Positions 45,535-55,049 of a stretch of 64,000 bases of DNA are shown here, piece after piece. A program made the translations under genes and the position numbers. The DNA is from Parvibaculum sp002684405 (lineage in GTDB: Bacteria > Pseudomonadota > Alphaproteobacteria > Parvibaculales > Parvibaculaceae), in the NCBI GenBank assembly GCA_965140395.1, contig OZ223206.1, positions 744,001-808,000 on the forward strand, written 5' to 3'. Numbering within the stretch: position 1 is the stretch's first letter; the number at the start of each line of letters is the position of its first letter. Under the pieces are notes generated by a model, which was not told where the DNA came from, did not search any database, and saw only the letters and a program-made list of their open reading frames with translations.

Positions 45535-46707
45535 TCATCCCGGGAACGGCCGGATATTGTCGCTGTAACGCAACTTGGCCGAGGCGAAGAATCCTCCGCA
45601 CTCGTCCTTCCGGAGACACCCGTCGCATTCAGGCATGTATTCATTCTTCCAATCGCTGATCGAGCGAACGGAAAACGGGCGCACCCTTTCATCGAGAAGG
45701 CAGAGCTGGTGATTATAGACCATCGCCCTAACGCCGGATGCAGCAAGCAGCTGCACGGCCTCGGCCAGCTGCTCCTGATACGCCGCCGGATCAATCCATA
45801 GAGCGTCCAGATTGGCTCTCGTAAATCCAGTCATCTCCAGGCCCATCAAAGCCACCTGGTCGACGAAAAGGAGGTTCCGGGATATGAAGCGAGCCAAATC
45901 GGGCAGACGTTCATAGGTCTGCTTGTGGATCACGACGCGTATCTCCACGCGCTGCCCGGCAGCTTTCAGATTGAGAATTCCTCTGATCGTCTCGTCAAAA
46001 GCACCTTTTGCCTGCACCACATAGTCATGTATGTCCGCAAGGTCGGAATAGACCGGAATGCCTATCATTAAATCGGGGTGTGCTTCTGCCGCATATGCCT
46101 CTGCGTAGCCCGCATCTGCAAAGCGGCGGCCATTTGAAAGAATATGGAGCCCTGTATTCGGAAGGTAGGATTTACACAGACGAATAAGGCGGAACAGCTG
46201 CTCGCCGAGCAAGGTCGGTTCTCCGCCGGTAAATCCCAAAGACCGTGTGCCGAGATCGATGAGAGGGAGCACCTCCGCAATGTCGGCCACCAATGGGCTG
46301 TCGTCGATATCGCGAGGCGGCTGGGAGCACATGAGGCAATAATTATTGCAGCGCTCAGTCAGCAGAAAGTGATTGTGCTGCGAATTTCGCCGGAAGAGGA
46401 CCCCGAAGTCACCGCGCGGAGAAAGACGCACGACATCCCCGTCCCCCAGATAATTGAAGGTCTCCGGCAGAAACACCGCCCCTGCTCCGGACGGCTGTTT
46501 CCTTCCGACATCGGTTTCATCGAGAGCGAGATAGAGATACCAGGCAAAGCCGGAAGGGATCGCCCGCCCGGCATCCCGGACGATGAACCCCTCGCTTCGC
46601 CGCAAAGCCAACGGGCGAGCGGGATCGTCCGATACCCGGAAAATCTGCCGTTCGGCAAGGGTCTCCGACGGCAAGACAGCATTGGCCCGTCCACGAAGCG
46701 TCAGCAT
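45535..46707 (-). CDS. hxsC: His-Xaa-Ser system radical SAM maturase HxsC
   Basis: A 390-residue radical SAM protein. CNNYCLMC holds the CxxxCxxC cluster and LGFTGGEPTLLG the GGE motif. A C-terminal cluster (CDGCLRKDECGGFF) suggests an auxiliary iron-sulfur site. The ATG at 46707 overlaps the hxsB stop (TGATG). With hxsB, hxsD and hxsA upstream it completes the HxsABCD set, in which two radical SAM enzymes are thought to modify a His-Xaa-Ser repeat peptide. The modification is not known. Confidence 0.88.
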   Translation of the reverse strand: MLTLRGRANAVLPSETLAERQIFRVSDDPARPLALRRSEGFIVRDAGRAIPSGFAWYLYLALDETDVGRKQPSGAGAVFLPETFNYLGDGDVVRLSPRGDFGVLFRRNSQHNHFLLTERCNNYCLMCSQPPRDIDDSPLVADIAEVLPLIDLGTRSLGFTGGEPTLLGEQLFRLIRLCKSYLPNTGLHILSNGRRFADAGYAEAYAAEAHPDLMIGIPVYSDLADIHDYVVQAKGAFDETIRGILNLKAAGQRVEIRVVIHKQTYERLPDLARFISRNLLFVDQVALMGLEMTGFTRANLDALWIDPAAYQEQLAEAVQLLAASGVRAMVYNHQLCLLDERVRPFSVRSISDWKNEYMPECDGCLRKDECGGFFASAKLRYSDNIRPFPG

Positions 46708-48167
46708 CAGCCATATGCCCAGCGTGTAAAGAGTGCACGGGTTTCCGCGTCGTTTTCCATGCGCTCGATAAGCCCCTTGAAGATTGCCATGTTCCGATTG
46801 CAGAAATCGGACAATGGCTTCCGCCCAACGAAGTCGCCCTGGGTTGCGTGATGGTAGACCGGCTCCGCCCCGCAATAGGGTTCGAAAGCGCATGTCGAGC
46901 ACATCGGCACGCTGCCCGTGAAGGACGCCTCCAGCGGTTCGAGGAGCGCGTCGGAAGTCATGATCTCCTCATAGCTGTCGGTGCGGAGATTCCCGAGAGC
47001 AAATGTCTGGTCTCCCATTTCGGCAAGCATCCGCGCTTCATCCGAGGGATATACCGTCCCGTCGTAATTATAGACGAGCGCCCCGATCCCGATGCCGGCC
47101 GGGCTCATCAGATCCACATAACCGGGGCTGAACGGGGTCAACATCTTGGCGAGAATGGTGGAGGCGAAAAACTCATTGAAACGAAACCCGTTCCTGTTCA
47201 GCTCAATGATGTAGTCCAGGCCTTCAAAATAGAAGCGGAGCCATTTCTCGCGATCATACGCCTTGTACCATTTGGTCTTTATCGCAAACCCGTAGGGCGA
47301 CAAGGGGCGCAGGAAGATTCCGCCGAAGCCTCTCGCCACATATTCGTCGATGATCTCCTTCGGCCGATCCAGGCTTGCCAGCGTGGTCGTCATGACGGCG
47401 CTGATGGCATCCCGTCCCAGCGCTTCCCGCACGCGCTCGATACCGGCAACCGCCCGCTCATAGCTGTCGCCTCCGGGACGCGGGCGGTTCTTGTTGTGAA
47501 GCACCGCGGGGCCATCGAGAGATGTCGATATGAAGATGTTGTGGTCGCGGCAATAGGAGAGCACGTCATCGTCTATCAGGGCGAGATTGGTCGCGATGAC
47601 AAATCCGAGATTTCTTCGTTCGGTCAGGTTTTTCTCTTCAGCGCGCTCGACGACGAATTTGACGAGGGGGAAATTAAGAAGAGGCTCGCCACCCTGGAAT
47701 TCGATCTTGATATTCGGCGAGGGCGACCTGAAGACCATATCCACGGCCTTCTCCGCGGTCTCCCTCGACATGTCGAAGGTCATTCGATCGTCATTCTGCC
47801 GCGAGACCTGGCAATAGGGGCATGAATGCTCACATCGAAGCGTAACGACGAACAGATGCAGCGCCGTAAAATTGCTCAAGCGGTGGTATTTGGTCCGCGT
47901 CTTGAGCGCCAGCAGATCCACGGCGACGTCGGAATTTTCTTCCATGAGAAAATGGCGGGCTATGAGATCCGAATATGAGGGGTCCTTCGGCGTCAACCGA
48001 TGACCGACTAGCGCATGAAGTTCGTCCCTCTTCACGAGGGCATATTCGCCCACCATATTGGTGAGCACATATCGATCACCGTCAAAAGGAGTGAAGTTGA
48101 ATGGCAGAAGCCGGTAAGGCGATCCCTCTCCGGCTTGGTAATGGCTGCGATCCTGAAACCTAGCCAT
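46707..48167 (-). CDS. hxsB: His-Xaa-Ser system radical SAM maturase HxsB
   Basis: A 486-residue radical SAM/SPASM protein. CEHSCPYC is the SAM cluster, IEFQGGEPLLN the GGE motif and ISTSLDGPA a conserved strand. CSTCAFEPYCGAEPVYHH is the SPASM-type C-terminal cluster, as in peptide-modifying enzymes. N-terminal RLLPFNFTPFDGDRYVLTN is family-typical. The start overlaps the hxsD stop by eight bases. Predicted to modify the HxsA repeat peptide. Confidence 0.9.
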   Translation of the reverse strand: MARFQDRSHYQAGEGSPYRLLPFNFTPFDGDRYVLTNMVGEYALVKRDELHALVGHRLTPKDPSYSDLIARHFLMEENSDVAVDLLALKTRTKYHRLSNFTALHLFVVTLRCEHSCPYCQVSRQNDDRMTFDMSRETAEKAVDMVFRSPSPNIKIEFQGGEPLLNFPLVKFVVERAEEKNLTERRNLGFVIATNLALIDDDVLSYCRDHNIFISTSLDGPAVLHNKNRPRPGGDSYERAVAGIERVREALGRDAISAVMTTTLASLDRPKEIIDEYVARGFGGIFLRPLSPYGFAIKTKWYKAYDREKWLRFYFEGLDYIIELNRNGFRFNEFFASTILAKMLTPFSPGYVDLMSPAGIGIGALVYNYDGTVYPSDEARMLAEMGDQTFALGNLRTDSYEEIMTSDALLEPLEASFTGSVPMCSTCAFEPYCGAEPVYHHATQGDFVGRKPLSDFCNRNMAIFKGLIERMENDAETRALFTRWAYG

Positions 48168-48483
48168 TCAACCCCGTCCTAGAGAAAGCCAGAGAAAGGA
48201 TCACATTCCGCAGCGGCTCCGTTTCCTTCCGCAAGGCGGCTCGCAAGTCGCAATCCAGTACCTCGGCCCTGAATGCTTTTTCAAGTTCCTGGAGTGCGTC
48301 CTCCGGCACGGTCTTCACGGGCGAGACCCGGCACAGCGCCTTCCCGCCCTCCAGTTCGATATCGACGGAGAGCCTATCGCTAAACCGATAGGCCGCGTCC
48401 TTGATCGACTGGAGTCCAAAAACCTGCGTATCGAACTCGAGGAGGAGCTGTACGCCCTCGGCGCTCGAGGGCTCACCAATCAT
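48160..48483 (-). CDS. hxsD: His-Xaa-Ser system protein HxsD
   Basis: 107 residues, soluble, the usual size of HxsD. LQSIKDAAYRFSDRLSVDIE and the conserved C-terminal LRKETEPLRNVILSLAFSRT are visible. It lies between hxsA and hxsB and overlaps the latter, which supports the assignment. Its role is undefined; a peptide-recognition partner of the maturases is a reasonable guess. Confidence 0.8.
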   Translation of the reverse strand: MIGEPSSAEGVQLLLEFDTQVFGLQSIKDAAYRFSDRLSVDIELEGGKALCRVSPVKTVPEDALQELEKAFRAEVLDCDLRAALRKETEPLRNVILSLAFSRTGLNG

Positions 48484-48518
48484 TTTTTGGCTCGCTTTCC
48501 ATCCGTAAAGAGACGGTG

Positions 48519-48815
48519 TCAGTAGCTCGACGAATAGTGCGAGCTGTGGCTCTCATGGCTCGCATGACTGCCGTGACTTCCATGACTGACGTGGCTGTAG
48601 TGAGTAGCAAGCCGCTCCCCTATCGCCAGATCGGCAACGCTTCGTGGTGCGTGGCGGAGCACGAGATCATTGCCTGCGGTCGCGCGCGAGGCGATTTCCT
48701 TCAAATCGCTGGAAACCGGCTGATCGGCCGGGGTCGATGCCTGCGCCAGGCCGGCTCCGCCGAGCAAGGCGGTCAAAGCGGACGCAACAGGCAGAAGAAA
48801 TGCTTTCTTGCTCAT
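48519..48815 (-). CDS. hxsA: His-Xaa-Ser repeat protein HxsA (modified peptide precursor)
   Basis: 98 residues. The ATG at 48815 has GGGGGAGG three bases upstream. A signal peptide (KKAFLLPVASALTALLGGAGLAQA) precedes a short linker. The tail consists of eight tandem His-Xaa-Ser triplets (HYS HVS HGS HGS HAS HES HSS HYS) ending in SSY. This is the substrate expected for HxsB and HxsC. The signal peptide means the modified repeats should end up in the periplasm or outside. It is the first gene of hxsA-hxsD-hxsB-hxsC. Confidence 0.9.
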   Translation of the reverse strand: MSKKAFLLPVASALTALLGGAGLAQASTPADQPVSSDLKEIASRATAGNDLVLRHAPRSVADLAIGERLATHYSHVSHGSHGSHASHESHSSHYSSSY

Positions 48816-48943
48816 AGTCCTCCCCCAATGCTGTAGTCTCCATAACAAAGCTACATCACACTATAGGCTCCAGCAACCGCCAACGATTGAGGGTTTTCCT
48901 CTCCAATTGAGTGCGTCTTCATCTATTTCCGGATCAATGAGCC

Positions 48944-49648
48944 ATGTCCAAAATAAGTCTTTGGATTCTCAGCATTTACCGAAACGCGCGGGCATTGCTT
49001 CAGAAGCTGGCGACCGCGGCAAAGAGCATTCCGATCGTGCATGCTCTCAATCTCTTTCTCGCCGTGACAACAGCGATCCTGGCCTATTTCACCTATCTGC
49101 TCTGGCAGGAAACACGCACCACCGCGACGGAAACCAGGGCCAGCACAGAGATCGCAAGACAGGCTCTGGACAGCAGCAGGAGAGCATGGATCGTCCCGCT
49201 AGGCGCACGCTTCAAAAGCAAGCCGACCCGTACCAGGCCGATTGAAATCGAGGTCGCATATGAAAACGTGGGCAGTGAGCCTGCCATCGTCTCGAACAGC
49301 TATCAGCCGATCCAGCTCACCGATGCGGTAGATGGTGGAACGGACAGGGTTACGCGCGAGGCCATCGTCAATGACACATGTCGAAACGCGGAGCCTGCGG
49401 GGCAAGGCCTCGTCGTCTACCCCAAACAGTCGCGCGTCTATACCAATGTGAGCTTTCTCCCGCCGAATTTCCTCACCGAAGCGATATTACGCGGGACTTC
49501 GGTGCTCTATATCCGGGGATGCATCAATTATGAAACCCTGGGCAAAATTCATCGCAGCGCCTATTGCTTCTACCTTCGTCCCGCCAAGGAGAAGAACATC
49601 GAGGATTGGCTGTTCTACGCTTGCGGGAGTGGGAATTTCGCCGACTAG
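48944..49648 (+). CDS. Hypothetical protein with one membrane segment (234 aa)
   Basis: 234 residues. One hydrophobic segment (ALNLFLAVTTAILAYFTYLL, about residues 35-54) is followed by a short coiled stretch (ETRASTEIARQALDSSRRAW), then a beta-rich domain starting IEIEVAYENVGSEPA. This layout is common in membrane-anchored proteins of mobile elements, but I recognise no named family. It is divergent from hxsA, 128 bases away, and convergent with the broken gene at 49.7 kb. Confidence 0.75.
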   Translation: MSKISLWILSIYRNARALLQKLATAAKSIPIVHALNLFLAVTTAILAYFTYLLWQETRTTATETRASTEIARQALDSSRRAWIVPLGARFKSKPTRTRPIEIEVAYENVGSEPAIVSNSYQPIQLTDAVDGGTDRVTREAIVNDTCRNAEPAGQGLVVYPKQSRVYTNVSFLPPNFLTEAILRGTSVLYIRGCINYETLGKIHRSAYCFYLRPAKEKNIEDWLFYACGSGNFAD

Positions 49649-49660
49649 TCCGACGGGGCT

Positions 49661-50503
49661 CTATTCGACAAGTGACCGCGCGATGGTTGCGGTCACGGTC
49701 AGCATCATTTGCGCTTCGGTTCTGGAGTAGTTCCGCTCGCCTCCCTCTCCATCGGAGTGATGAGCAAGATGCGTGTAATGGCGCACCGCTGCCCAGAACG
49801 CCCTTTGGCGCTCTTCCTTGTTCATTTCTTGCGCCCCATCGCAAAATTGTTTCAGCGCACCGACCGACCAGTTCTTGTGCCCGTATTTCTCCTCACCGAG
49901 TTCCTGGACTACGTCCCGGCAGGTCTGAACACATCCTCTATAATCTCCGTTTCCGTACCGTTTCTCGGCCTCGCGCAGCGCAATGTCCGAGGCTCAGCCA
50001 TCTTCCCGACTAAACGGCAAGGGCACCTCCACAAGCAAGATATCCCGGGCCCCGGATCTCGAAAGCCTCTCAATCCAGTCGGAACGGGACACGGTCAATC
50101 GCCAGTTCTCGTCGACAGGGCAATCCCCATAGGTCAAATCCCGACCATGCCCAACGCCATTAAGCTCGAAGGTCAAATCGCCTGCTTCTCTGATGTCTTC
50201 CAGCGCCGACAGCTGACTTGGGGACAATGGCAAAACAAAATCCGCCCCTGCACTCACCTGCGTGGCCATAGTCTCGATCCGGAGGGGTACGTCAGGACGC
50301 GCAAAGCCCAGTTCCCCGGCGGACGCACCGGTAACTTTCACGCGCACCCCTTCAAGCGTCGCCGACCACTTCCCATCCGACACGCCGTGAACCGAAAACC
50401 GCAAAGGAAAGACCAGTTCATACGCTCCCAGAACGGGTTTCAGATACGCACTCTGGATTTGCAGATCGGCTATCTGCCTCAAATTGACGGTCAGCGCATT
50501 CAT
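49661..50503 (-). pseudogene. Hypothetical protein split by an in-frame TGA; HEPN-like C-terminus
   Basis: One frame runs from ATG 50503 (MNALTVNLRQIADLQIQ) to a TGA at 49996, then continues open in the same frame to TAG at 49661. The second part reads ASDIALREAEKRYGNGDYRG and ends LTVTATIARSLVE. The join EDG-stop-ASDIALRE suggests a Trp codon became TGA. The C-terminal part is helical, with RAFWAAVRHYTHLAHHSDG, which resembles HEPN-type helical domains; this is inference. The total is 280 residues. It could also be two genes, but the second half has no good start near the stop. It follows a replication-relaxation-like gene. Confidence 0.55.
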
Positions 50504-50588
50504 GATGTTCAGGGTTCCTGCGTGCAAAGGACGAGAAGTATCCACCGAGTCGCCGATAGCCGCCCACATTCTCGTCCCCGGCGCCTGT

Positions 50589-51524
50589 CTAGGGCAACGT
50601 AATCGGGAACGGCGGGAGCGCTGCTCTTTCCCATGGCTCATCCAGCATACCTTTCATGGGGCGCCCTTTTCCCTCCAAAAGGCCTGAACTTTTCAGATCC
50701 TTGAAGAGAAATATCTTGCTGCCCGGCGCGGCACCAGCCAGGGCCGCCAACATATGTTCCATGCGGTGAGAGGAGGCCGTAACGGTCAGCACAAGGAGGT
50801 TAGGGATCCCCCAATATGTTTTGTGCGCGTTCGATGCGAGAGCCCGCCGATAGGCCTCCATCTTGTCCGCATATGAGGTTTGCCCTTGCCTGCTCCGTTT
50901 GACCGGCATGGTTCCGCGATCCACTTCAAGCGCGAAAAAGCGATAGCTCTTCCGGTCGCCTTCGTCATATTCAAGGCCGAAGAGCACGTCGGGGACGACA
51001 AGATTCGCCCTTCCCCGCCCTGCCGAAACAGATAAAGCCAGCGGGTTCAGCGCCTCAGCGGCATGCTGCGGTGCCTTTGCCAAAATTTCCGATGACGAAA
51101 TAAAGCGCAGCCCCGGATGATCCCGCGCCGCCAGCTCAATCGAGGCAAGAATCTCACAGGTCAACAGGGTGTGGGTGAACTGCCGGTCGCTTCTCTTTGA
51201 ATGGATGGCTTCCGCCACTCTCCCTGAAGCATGGAGGACCTCGATCGCCCTCGGCGTGTTCTCATAGACGAGCGGCATGTATCGGGCATTGACGCAGTCC
51301 CATTGCCGTTTCGGGCGATCGAGATAGCCGCCCTCGTGATAGAGGTCGCCAAGGCGCTCCTTGAATCGCGTTTCCGAGGCACCGCCGACAAAGGCATGGA
51401 TATAGGTCGAGCGCAGATAGCGGTAGCGCGTCAGCAAGTCGAAAATCGCGAGGTCTCGCAGCGAGAGTTCGACCCTCTTGCCGGTTGGCTGTCGTTTCAT
51501 GCGGGAGCGTCGTTGCTGCGTCAT
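50589..51524 (-). CDS. Replication-relaxation family protein
   Basis: 311 residues from the ATG at 51524 (GTG 51551 and ATG 51500 are alternatives; none has a strong ribosome site). The N-terminal wHTH-like part (LSLRDLAIFDLLTRYRYLRS, then TYIHAFVGGASETRFKERLG) and the later FFALEVDRGTMPVKRS and AHKTYWGIPNLLVLTVTAS match the replication-relaxation proteins of conjugative and mobilizable elements. These have a wHTH and a nuclease-like core. It probably helps initiate replication or transfer of the island. Confidence 0.7.
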   Translation of the reverse strand: MTQQRRSRMKRQPTGKRVELSLRDLAIFDLLTRYRYLRSTYIHAFVGGASETRFKERLGDLYHEGGYLDRPKRQWDCVNARYMPLVYENTPRAIEVLHASGRVAEAIHSKRSDRQFTHTLLTCEILASIELAARDHPGLRFISSSEILAKAPQHAAEALNPLALSVSAGRGRANLVVPDVLFGLEYDEGDRKSYRFFALEVDRGTMPVKRSRQGQTSYADKMEAYRRALASNAHKTYWGIPNLLVLTVTASSHRMEHMLAALAGAAPGSKIFLFKDLKSSGLLEGKGRPMKGMLDEPWERAALPPFPITLP

Positions 51525-51626
51525 GACGACAGCGATAGCAATGGAATTCACTCTTGGAAACGTGCGCCATGTTCAGCCACGCGTAGCGATATTCGCTCGG
51601 GTGCAGCGATATGGGAGTAAATTTTT

Positions 51627-52088
51627 TCAGAAATCGGACAAATCAATCTCGGCGAAATGATCCAGATAGATTGTTGCAAACGCCAGGGCGCATTTTCTGA
51701 GGGACATGTTGAGATTGGCAATGCCGCCCGGCGTCACAACCGACCTGCCGCCCTCATAATCGCCCAGCTCGGAGAGGCCACATTCCAGCAGACCTGCCAC
51801 CGCAGGCGGCCGCTCCACGTCGCCGCCTGCGGAGAAGGCAACGACATGGCGGCTGTTCACCGTCACATGCTTGGCACCATTGCAAACGCTGCGGACGATA
51901 TCGAATGCGTCTCCTGTCGCATCTCGTAGCCGCTCTTCCACGCCTTTCTCGCCAACCTTATTCAGATAGTCCTTGAGGTGAAACAAGGCGATACAGGCAA
52001 GATAGGCCCGCCGGCGCGATCGCGGTTCGTCGCGGAATTCCTTCATGGTCGGCAAGACGATGTCCTGAAAATATTCTTCTGGTGTCAC
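51627..52088 (-). CDS. Hypothetical helical protein (153 aa)
   Basis: 153 residues starting at the GTG 52088, which has GAGGGA at a good distance; a GTG at 52100 is also possible. The sequence is mainly helical (ACIALFHLKDYLNKVGEKG, LRKCALAFATIYLDHFAEID), with VCNGAKHVTVNSRH in the middle. I do not recognise the family; the helical layout with conserved N-x-x-KH resembles HEPN-type proteins. It lies between the VirD4-like ATPase and the replication-relaxation gene on the same strand. Confidence 0.6.
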   Translation of the reverse strand: MTPEEYFQDIVLPTMKEFRDEPRSRRRAYLACIALFHLKDYLNKVGEKGVEERLRDATGDAFDIVRSVCNGAKHVTVNSRHVVAFSAGGDVERPPAVAGLLECGLSELGDYEGGRSVVTPGGIANLNMSLRKCALAFATIYLDHFAEIDLSDF

Positions 52089-52115
52089 GATTTCCCTCAC
52101 TCCAGGCAGCGGGCC

Positions 52116-54323
52116 TCACCACTCGGTCGACGGCGCCGTATCAAGCGTATCTGGATTGACCCGAGACGGCGACGGCGTATCCGGCAGCGGCCCGTCTCCG
52201 GCCTTTTCCAACCGGACCGCCTGCCAATGGACGGCATAGCGCTCCCGCATAAGGGTGCGGACCGCCTCGGCCTCCTCTCCCTCCATGCGGGGCATCGCTT
52301 CCAGATAGCCGAGCGGCACGCGCAGCGAAACGGCACGATCCGTCACGTGGCGGATCGAGGCGGCAAACTGCCCCCTGCCCTGCCCCTCGATGAAATCAGG
52401 CGTGGTACGCAGCATATGGGCGAGCTGCCTTGCATCCTTGTCGGAGACGCCGCCCGCGAATTTGATGCTGGTGTTTGCCGCGAAACTTTCCTGGAGTTTC
52501 GGCGAGAGCTGGCCGACATATTGATGCGCGAGCACCATGCCGATATTGAATTTCCGGGCCTGTTCGAGAATGAGCGAGACATTCTGGTCGAGATAATCGG
52601 CGCATTCATCGATATAGACGAAACTCGGCAGGCGGTTCTCCTTCGGCAGCGTCGCGCGCTCCTGGGCGACCTGCGCGATGAGCGCGATGAAGAAGCGCCC
52701 GAATATCTCCGTCCCCGTCTGCTTCAGGAGATCCTTTGCCGTATTGATGAGGATCACCTTGCCGCCATTCATCTCGGCAAAGAGATCGAGCTTGCTCTTG
52801 GGGTGCGAGAACATGCGCTCGAAGCTCTGGTTCTCGAGAATGCCCCAGAGCCGGCGCACGACCTGGCGCTTCGTCTCCTCGAACTGCTTGCTGTCGAACT
52901 CGCTCTCGAAAAAGGCCCGCGCCGTGCCGTCGAGCTTCTCGATATGGGAGCGGTAACGCTCCGACCCGCCGGGCTCGAGAAGCTCGCGGAAGGTATGGAT
53001 GGTCGCACCGGGGATCTGGAGCATGAGCCGCGTGATATAGCGGAAGAGCACGCTCTGCTTCTGGGTCATTTCGGCGGAGAGGAGCGAGCCCAGCACGAAG
53101 TCATAGAGTTCCAGCGCGCCATTGAGGAGCCGCTCCCGCTCGAGCCGGTCATAGCCTTCGAGCCGTTCGAGCCCTACATCGAAGAGATTGAGGGCGACCG
53201 GATATTCGATATCGGTCGGGTCGATGAGACAGAGCCTGCCGTCAAGCGCCTCGCCCGGCGCAAAACATTTGAGGCCCGCGATGTTGCGAATGAGATCGCC
53301 CTGGGAGTCGATCACCACCAATGAGGCCTCGCCCGAGGCAACCTTTTCGAGATCCCGCGCCACGAGATATTGCAGCGTCTGGCTCTTGCCATGGCCGGAG
53401 CCCGCCACGATCCAGTGATGCTCGAAACGGGTCTCCTCCGGAATATCGAAAGGCACCTCGGCCGCGAAAAGCGCCTCGAGCGGCGTCCCCTTCAGATAGG
53501 CATGAAGAAAAGCCACGGGCTCGCCCTTGTTCTCGCTCGGCAGGATGAGTTTGGGCGACGGCCCGCCGATCGGATCATAGGGTACGCCCGAGGCGTCATG
53601 CTGGTTGCGGTCGAGTTCATCGCGTAACCCCGCAAAAAGCCCCGCCGCTTTTGCCCTGCTGCCGTAGAAAGGCAGGATCAGCGCTTCGGCCACCTCCCCC
53701 GCCGCATCGAGGCTTTCAAGCAATCGCACGGTGAAGAGCGTGTCGAGCCGCCCCTGCTCGGCGGCCCGGATCAGTTCCTCCTCCGTCTGCAGGGCGAGCG
53801 CCGGGAGGCTCTTGCAGAAGTCTCCCAGTGCCTCGACAAGCGTCGCCGCGGCAATCTCCTCGGCATCGGGTGCCTGAAACTTCGCGATGAGGGCGGAGAC
53901 GAGATCCTGATAGCGCGCGAGATCATAGGCCGTGCCGTCGGGCGGCGGGGCCGGGATATCGCCGGTGAAGCCTTCCGCCTCATACAGCGTGGTAATGAAG
54001 GGCAGGATCCGGGCGGCGAGATCGAGCGAGGGCCGCTTCCCGTCGAGCTGCGCCACAAGCCCCTGCCAGACCTCCCGCTCGAAACTGTCGGCATCCGGGA
54101 AATCCCGCCGCATCTGAAGGGCGCAGGCCCGGCCATAGAGTTCCTCGGCCCGCCCGAGCGCCGCCCTTGCCCGTGTCGCGGGATGCTCCCGATAGAAGAC
54201 GTAGAGCCGCCAGCCGAGCCAGCAGGCAAAGCCCCCCAGCAGATACGGCCAGCCATAGCCGATCAGCACGGCGACGGCCGCGATCCCCGCCGCGCCCGCG
54301 ACGAGCTTCACCTCATCCGGCAT
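52116..54323 (-). CDS. VirD4/TraG-like conjugative coupling ATPase
   Basis: 735 residues from ATG 54323 (AGGGG upstream). Two N-terminal membrane segments (about 5-40) precede an ATPase domain with Walker A GSGHGKSQTL near residue 309 and Walker B FVYIDECADYL near 573. IGMVLAHQYVGQLSPKLQES is typical of the sensor region of TraD/TraG and related proteins. It would pump DNA through a transfer channel or bring it to a relaxase. No other type IV secretion gene and no relaxase is in the window, so the island may be mobilised by another element. Confidence 0.82.
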   Translation of the reverse strand: MPDEVKLVAGAAGIAAVAVLIGYGWPYLLGGFACWLGWRLYVFYREHPATRARAALGRAEELYGRACALQMRRDFPDADSFEREVWQGLVAQLDGKRPSLDLAARILPFITTLYEAEGFTGDIPAPPPDGTAYDLARYQDLVSALIAKFQAPDAEEIAAATLVEALGDFCKSLPALALQTEEELIRAAEQGRLDTLFTVRLLESLDAAGEVAEALILPFYGSRAKAAGLFAGLRDELDRNQHDASGVPYDPIGGPSPKLILPSENKGEPVAFLHAYLKGTPLEALFAAEVPFDIPEETRFEHHWIVAGSGHGKSQTLQYLVARDLEKVASGEASLVVIDSQGDLIRNIAGLKCFAPGEALDGRLCLIDPTDIEYPVALNLFDVGLERLEGYDRLERERLLNGALELYDFVLGSLLSAEMTQKQSVLFRYITRLMLQIPGATIHTFRELLEPGGSERYRSHIEKLDGTARAFFESEFDSKQFEETKRQVVRRLWGILENQSFERMFSHPKSKLDLFAEMNGGKVILINTAKDLLKQTGTEIFGRFFIALIAQVAQERATLPKENRLPSFVYIDECADYLDQNVSLILEQARKFNIGMVLAHQYVGQLSPKLQESFAANTSIKFAGGVSDKDARQLAHMLRTTPDFIEGQGRGQFAASIRHVTDRAVSLRVPLGYLEAMPRMEGEEAEAVRTLMRERYAVHWQAVRLEKAGDGPLPDTPSPSRVNPDTLDTAPSTEW

Positions 54324-54333
54324 GGGAAAGCCC

Positions 54334-54717
54334 CTAGAGCTCGAAACTTGTCGTCTCGCCGACCGCCGTACTGCCCTCGATGAAGGATTTGAGCGTCCGG
54401 AGCCCTTCGGTGAGCTGCGCCTCATAGTTCTTGGCATGGACCGGCGTATCGAAGGTAAAGCGGTCGGGTTTGGACTTCATCAGATCCTTCACCCGCAAAT
54501 GCCAACCCTGCGCGATGCTCGCGGCATATTCCGGATCGAATTTCGCCGCGGTGCGGGAATCCGGTTCCCGCTCCACCACGATGTAGTCCTTCAGATTGCG
54601 ATCATGGATCACTTCGAGCTCCGCTTGCGAGAACTCGACCTGGGTGATCACTTCCACCTGATTGACCTGTTTGAGAAAGCCGCTCGTCTTGTCGGCATGT
54701 TCGATTGAAACGCGCAT
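54334..54717 (-). CDS. Hypothetical protein upstream of the coupling ATPase (127 aa)
   Basis: 127 residues from ATG 54717 (GGGGG upstream). Mixed alpha/beta, with VNQVEVITQVEFSQAELEV near the start; no membrane segment. Ten bases before the coupling-ATPase gene, so the two are likely co-transcribed. No family recognised. Confidence 0.65.
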   Translation of the reverse strand: MRVSIEHADKTSGFLKQVNQVEVITQVEFSQAELEVIHDRNLKDYIVVEREPDSRTAAKFDPEYAASIAQGWHLRVKDLMKSKPDRFTFDTPVHAKNYEAQLTEGLRTLKSFIEGSTAVGETTSFEL

Positions 54718-55013
54718 GGGTGCCCCCTGTTGATGCTGAAACCGCACGCAACGCACATATGCAACGACTGAACTGTCTGGATTGAATATTGAGATCGAAG
54801 CCAATACGGCCAGAAGAGTCAAGGGAACAGGGCGGGCGGGGTAAGACAAGGCTCAATAGAGCCTGATAGTCGGAGCAGCGAGTTTTGACGGGTATTTCCA
54901 GAACCATTTGATTCCAAACCGGAATCCATGAGCCTGTCTCACACGGAAGGGCGATACGGTATCCCCCGGCCTATCCCCATGCCGATCGCCCTCGCCTGCC
55001 CCACACAAACGAA

Positions 55014-55040
55014 GAGGGACCGGGAGCGACCCGGTCCCTC
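55014..55040 (-). terminator. Probable terminator after the AlpA-like gene
   Basis: A perfect 11-bp stem (GAGGGACCGGG at 55014-55024 with CCCGGTCCCTC at 55030-55040) and a 5-base loop lie ten bases past the stop of the AlpA-like gene. A short T-rich run follows on the minus strand. Apart from this, 54718-55049 holds nothing I can identify. Confidence 0.7.
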
Positions 55041-55049
55041 AGGACCCTG

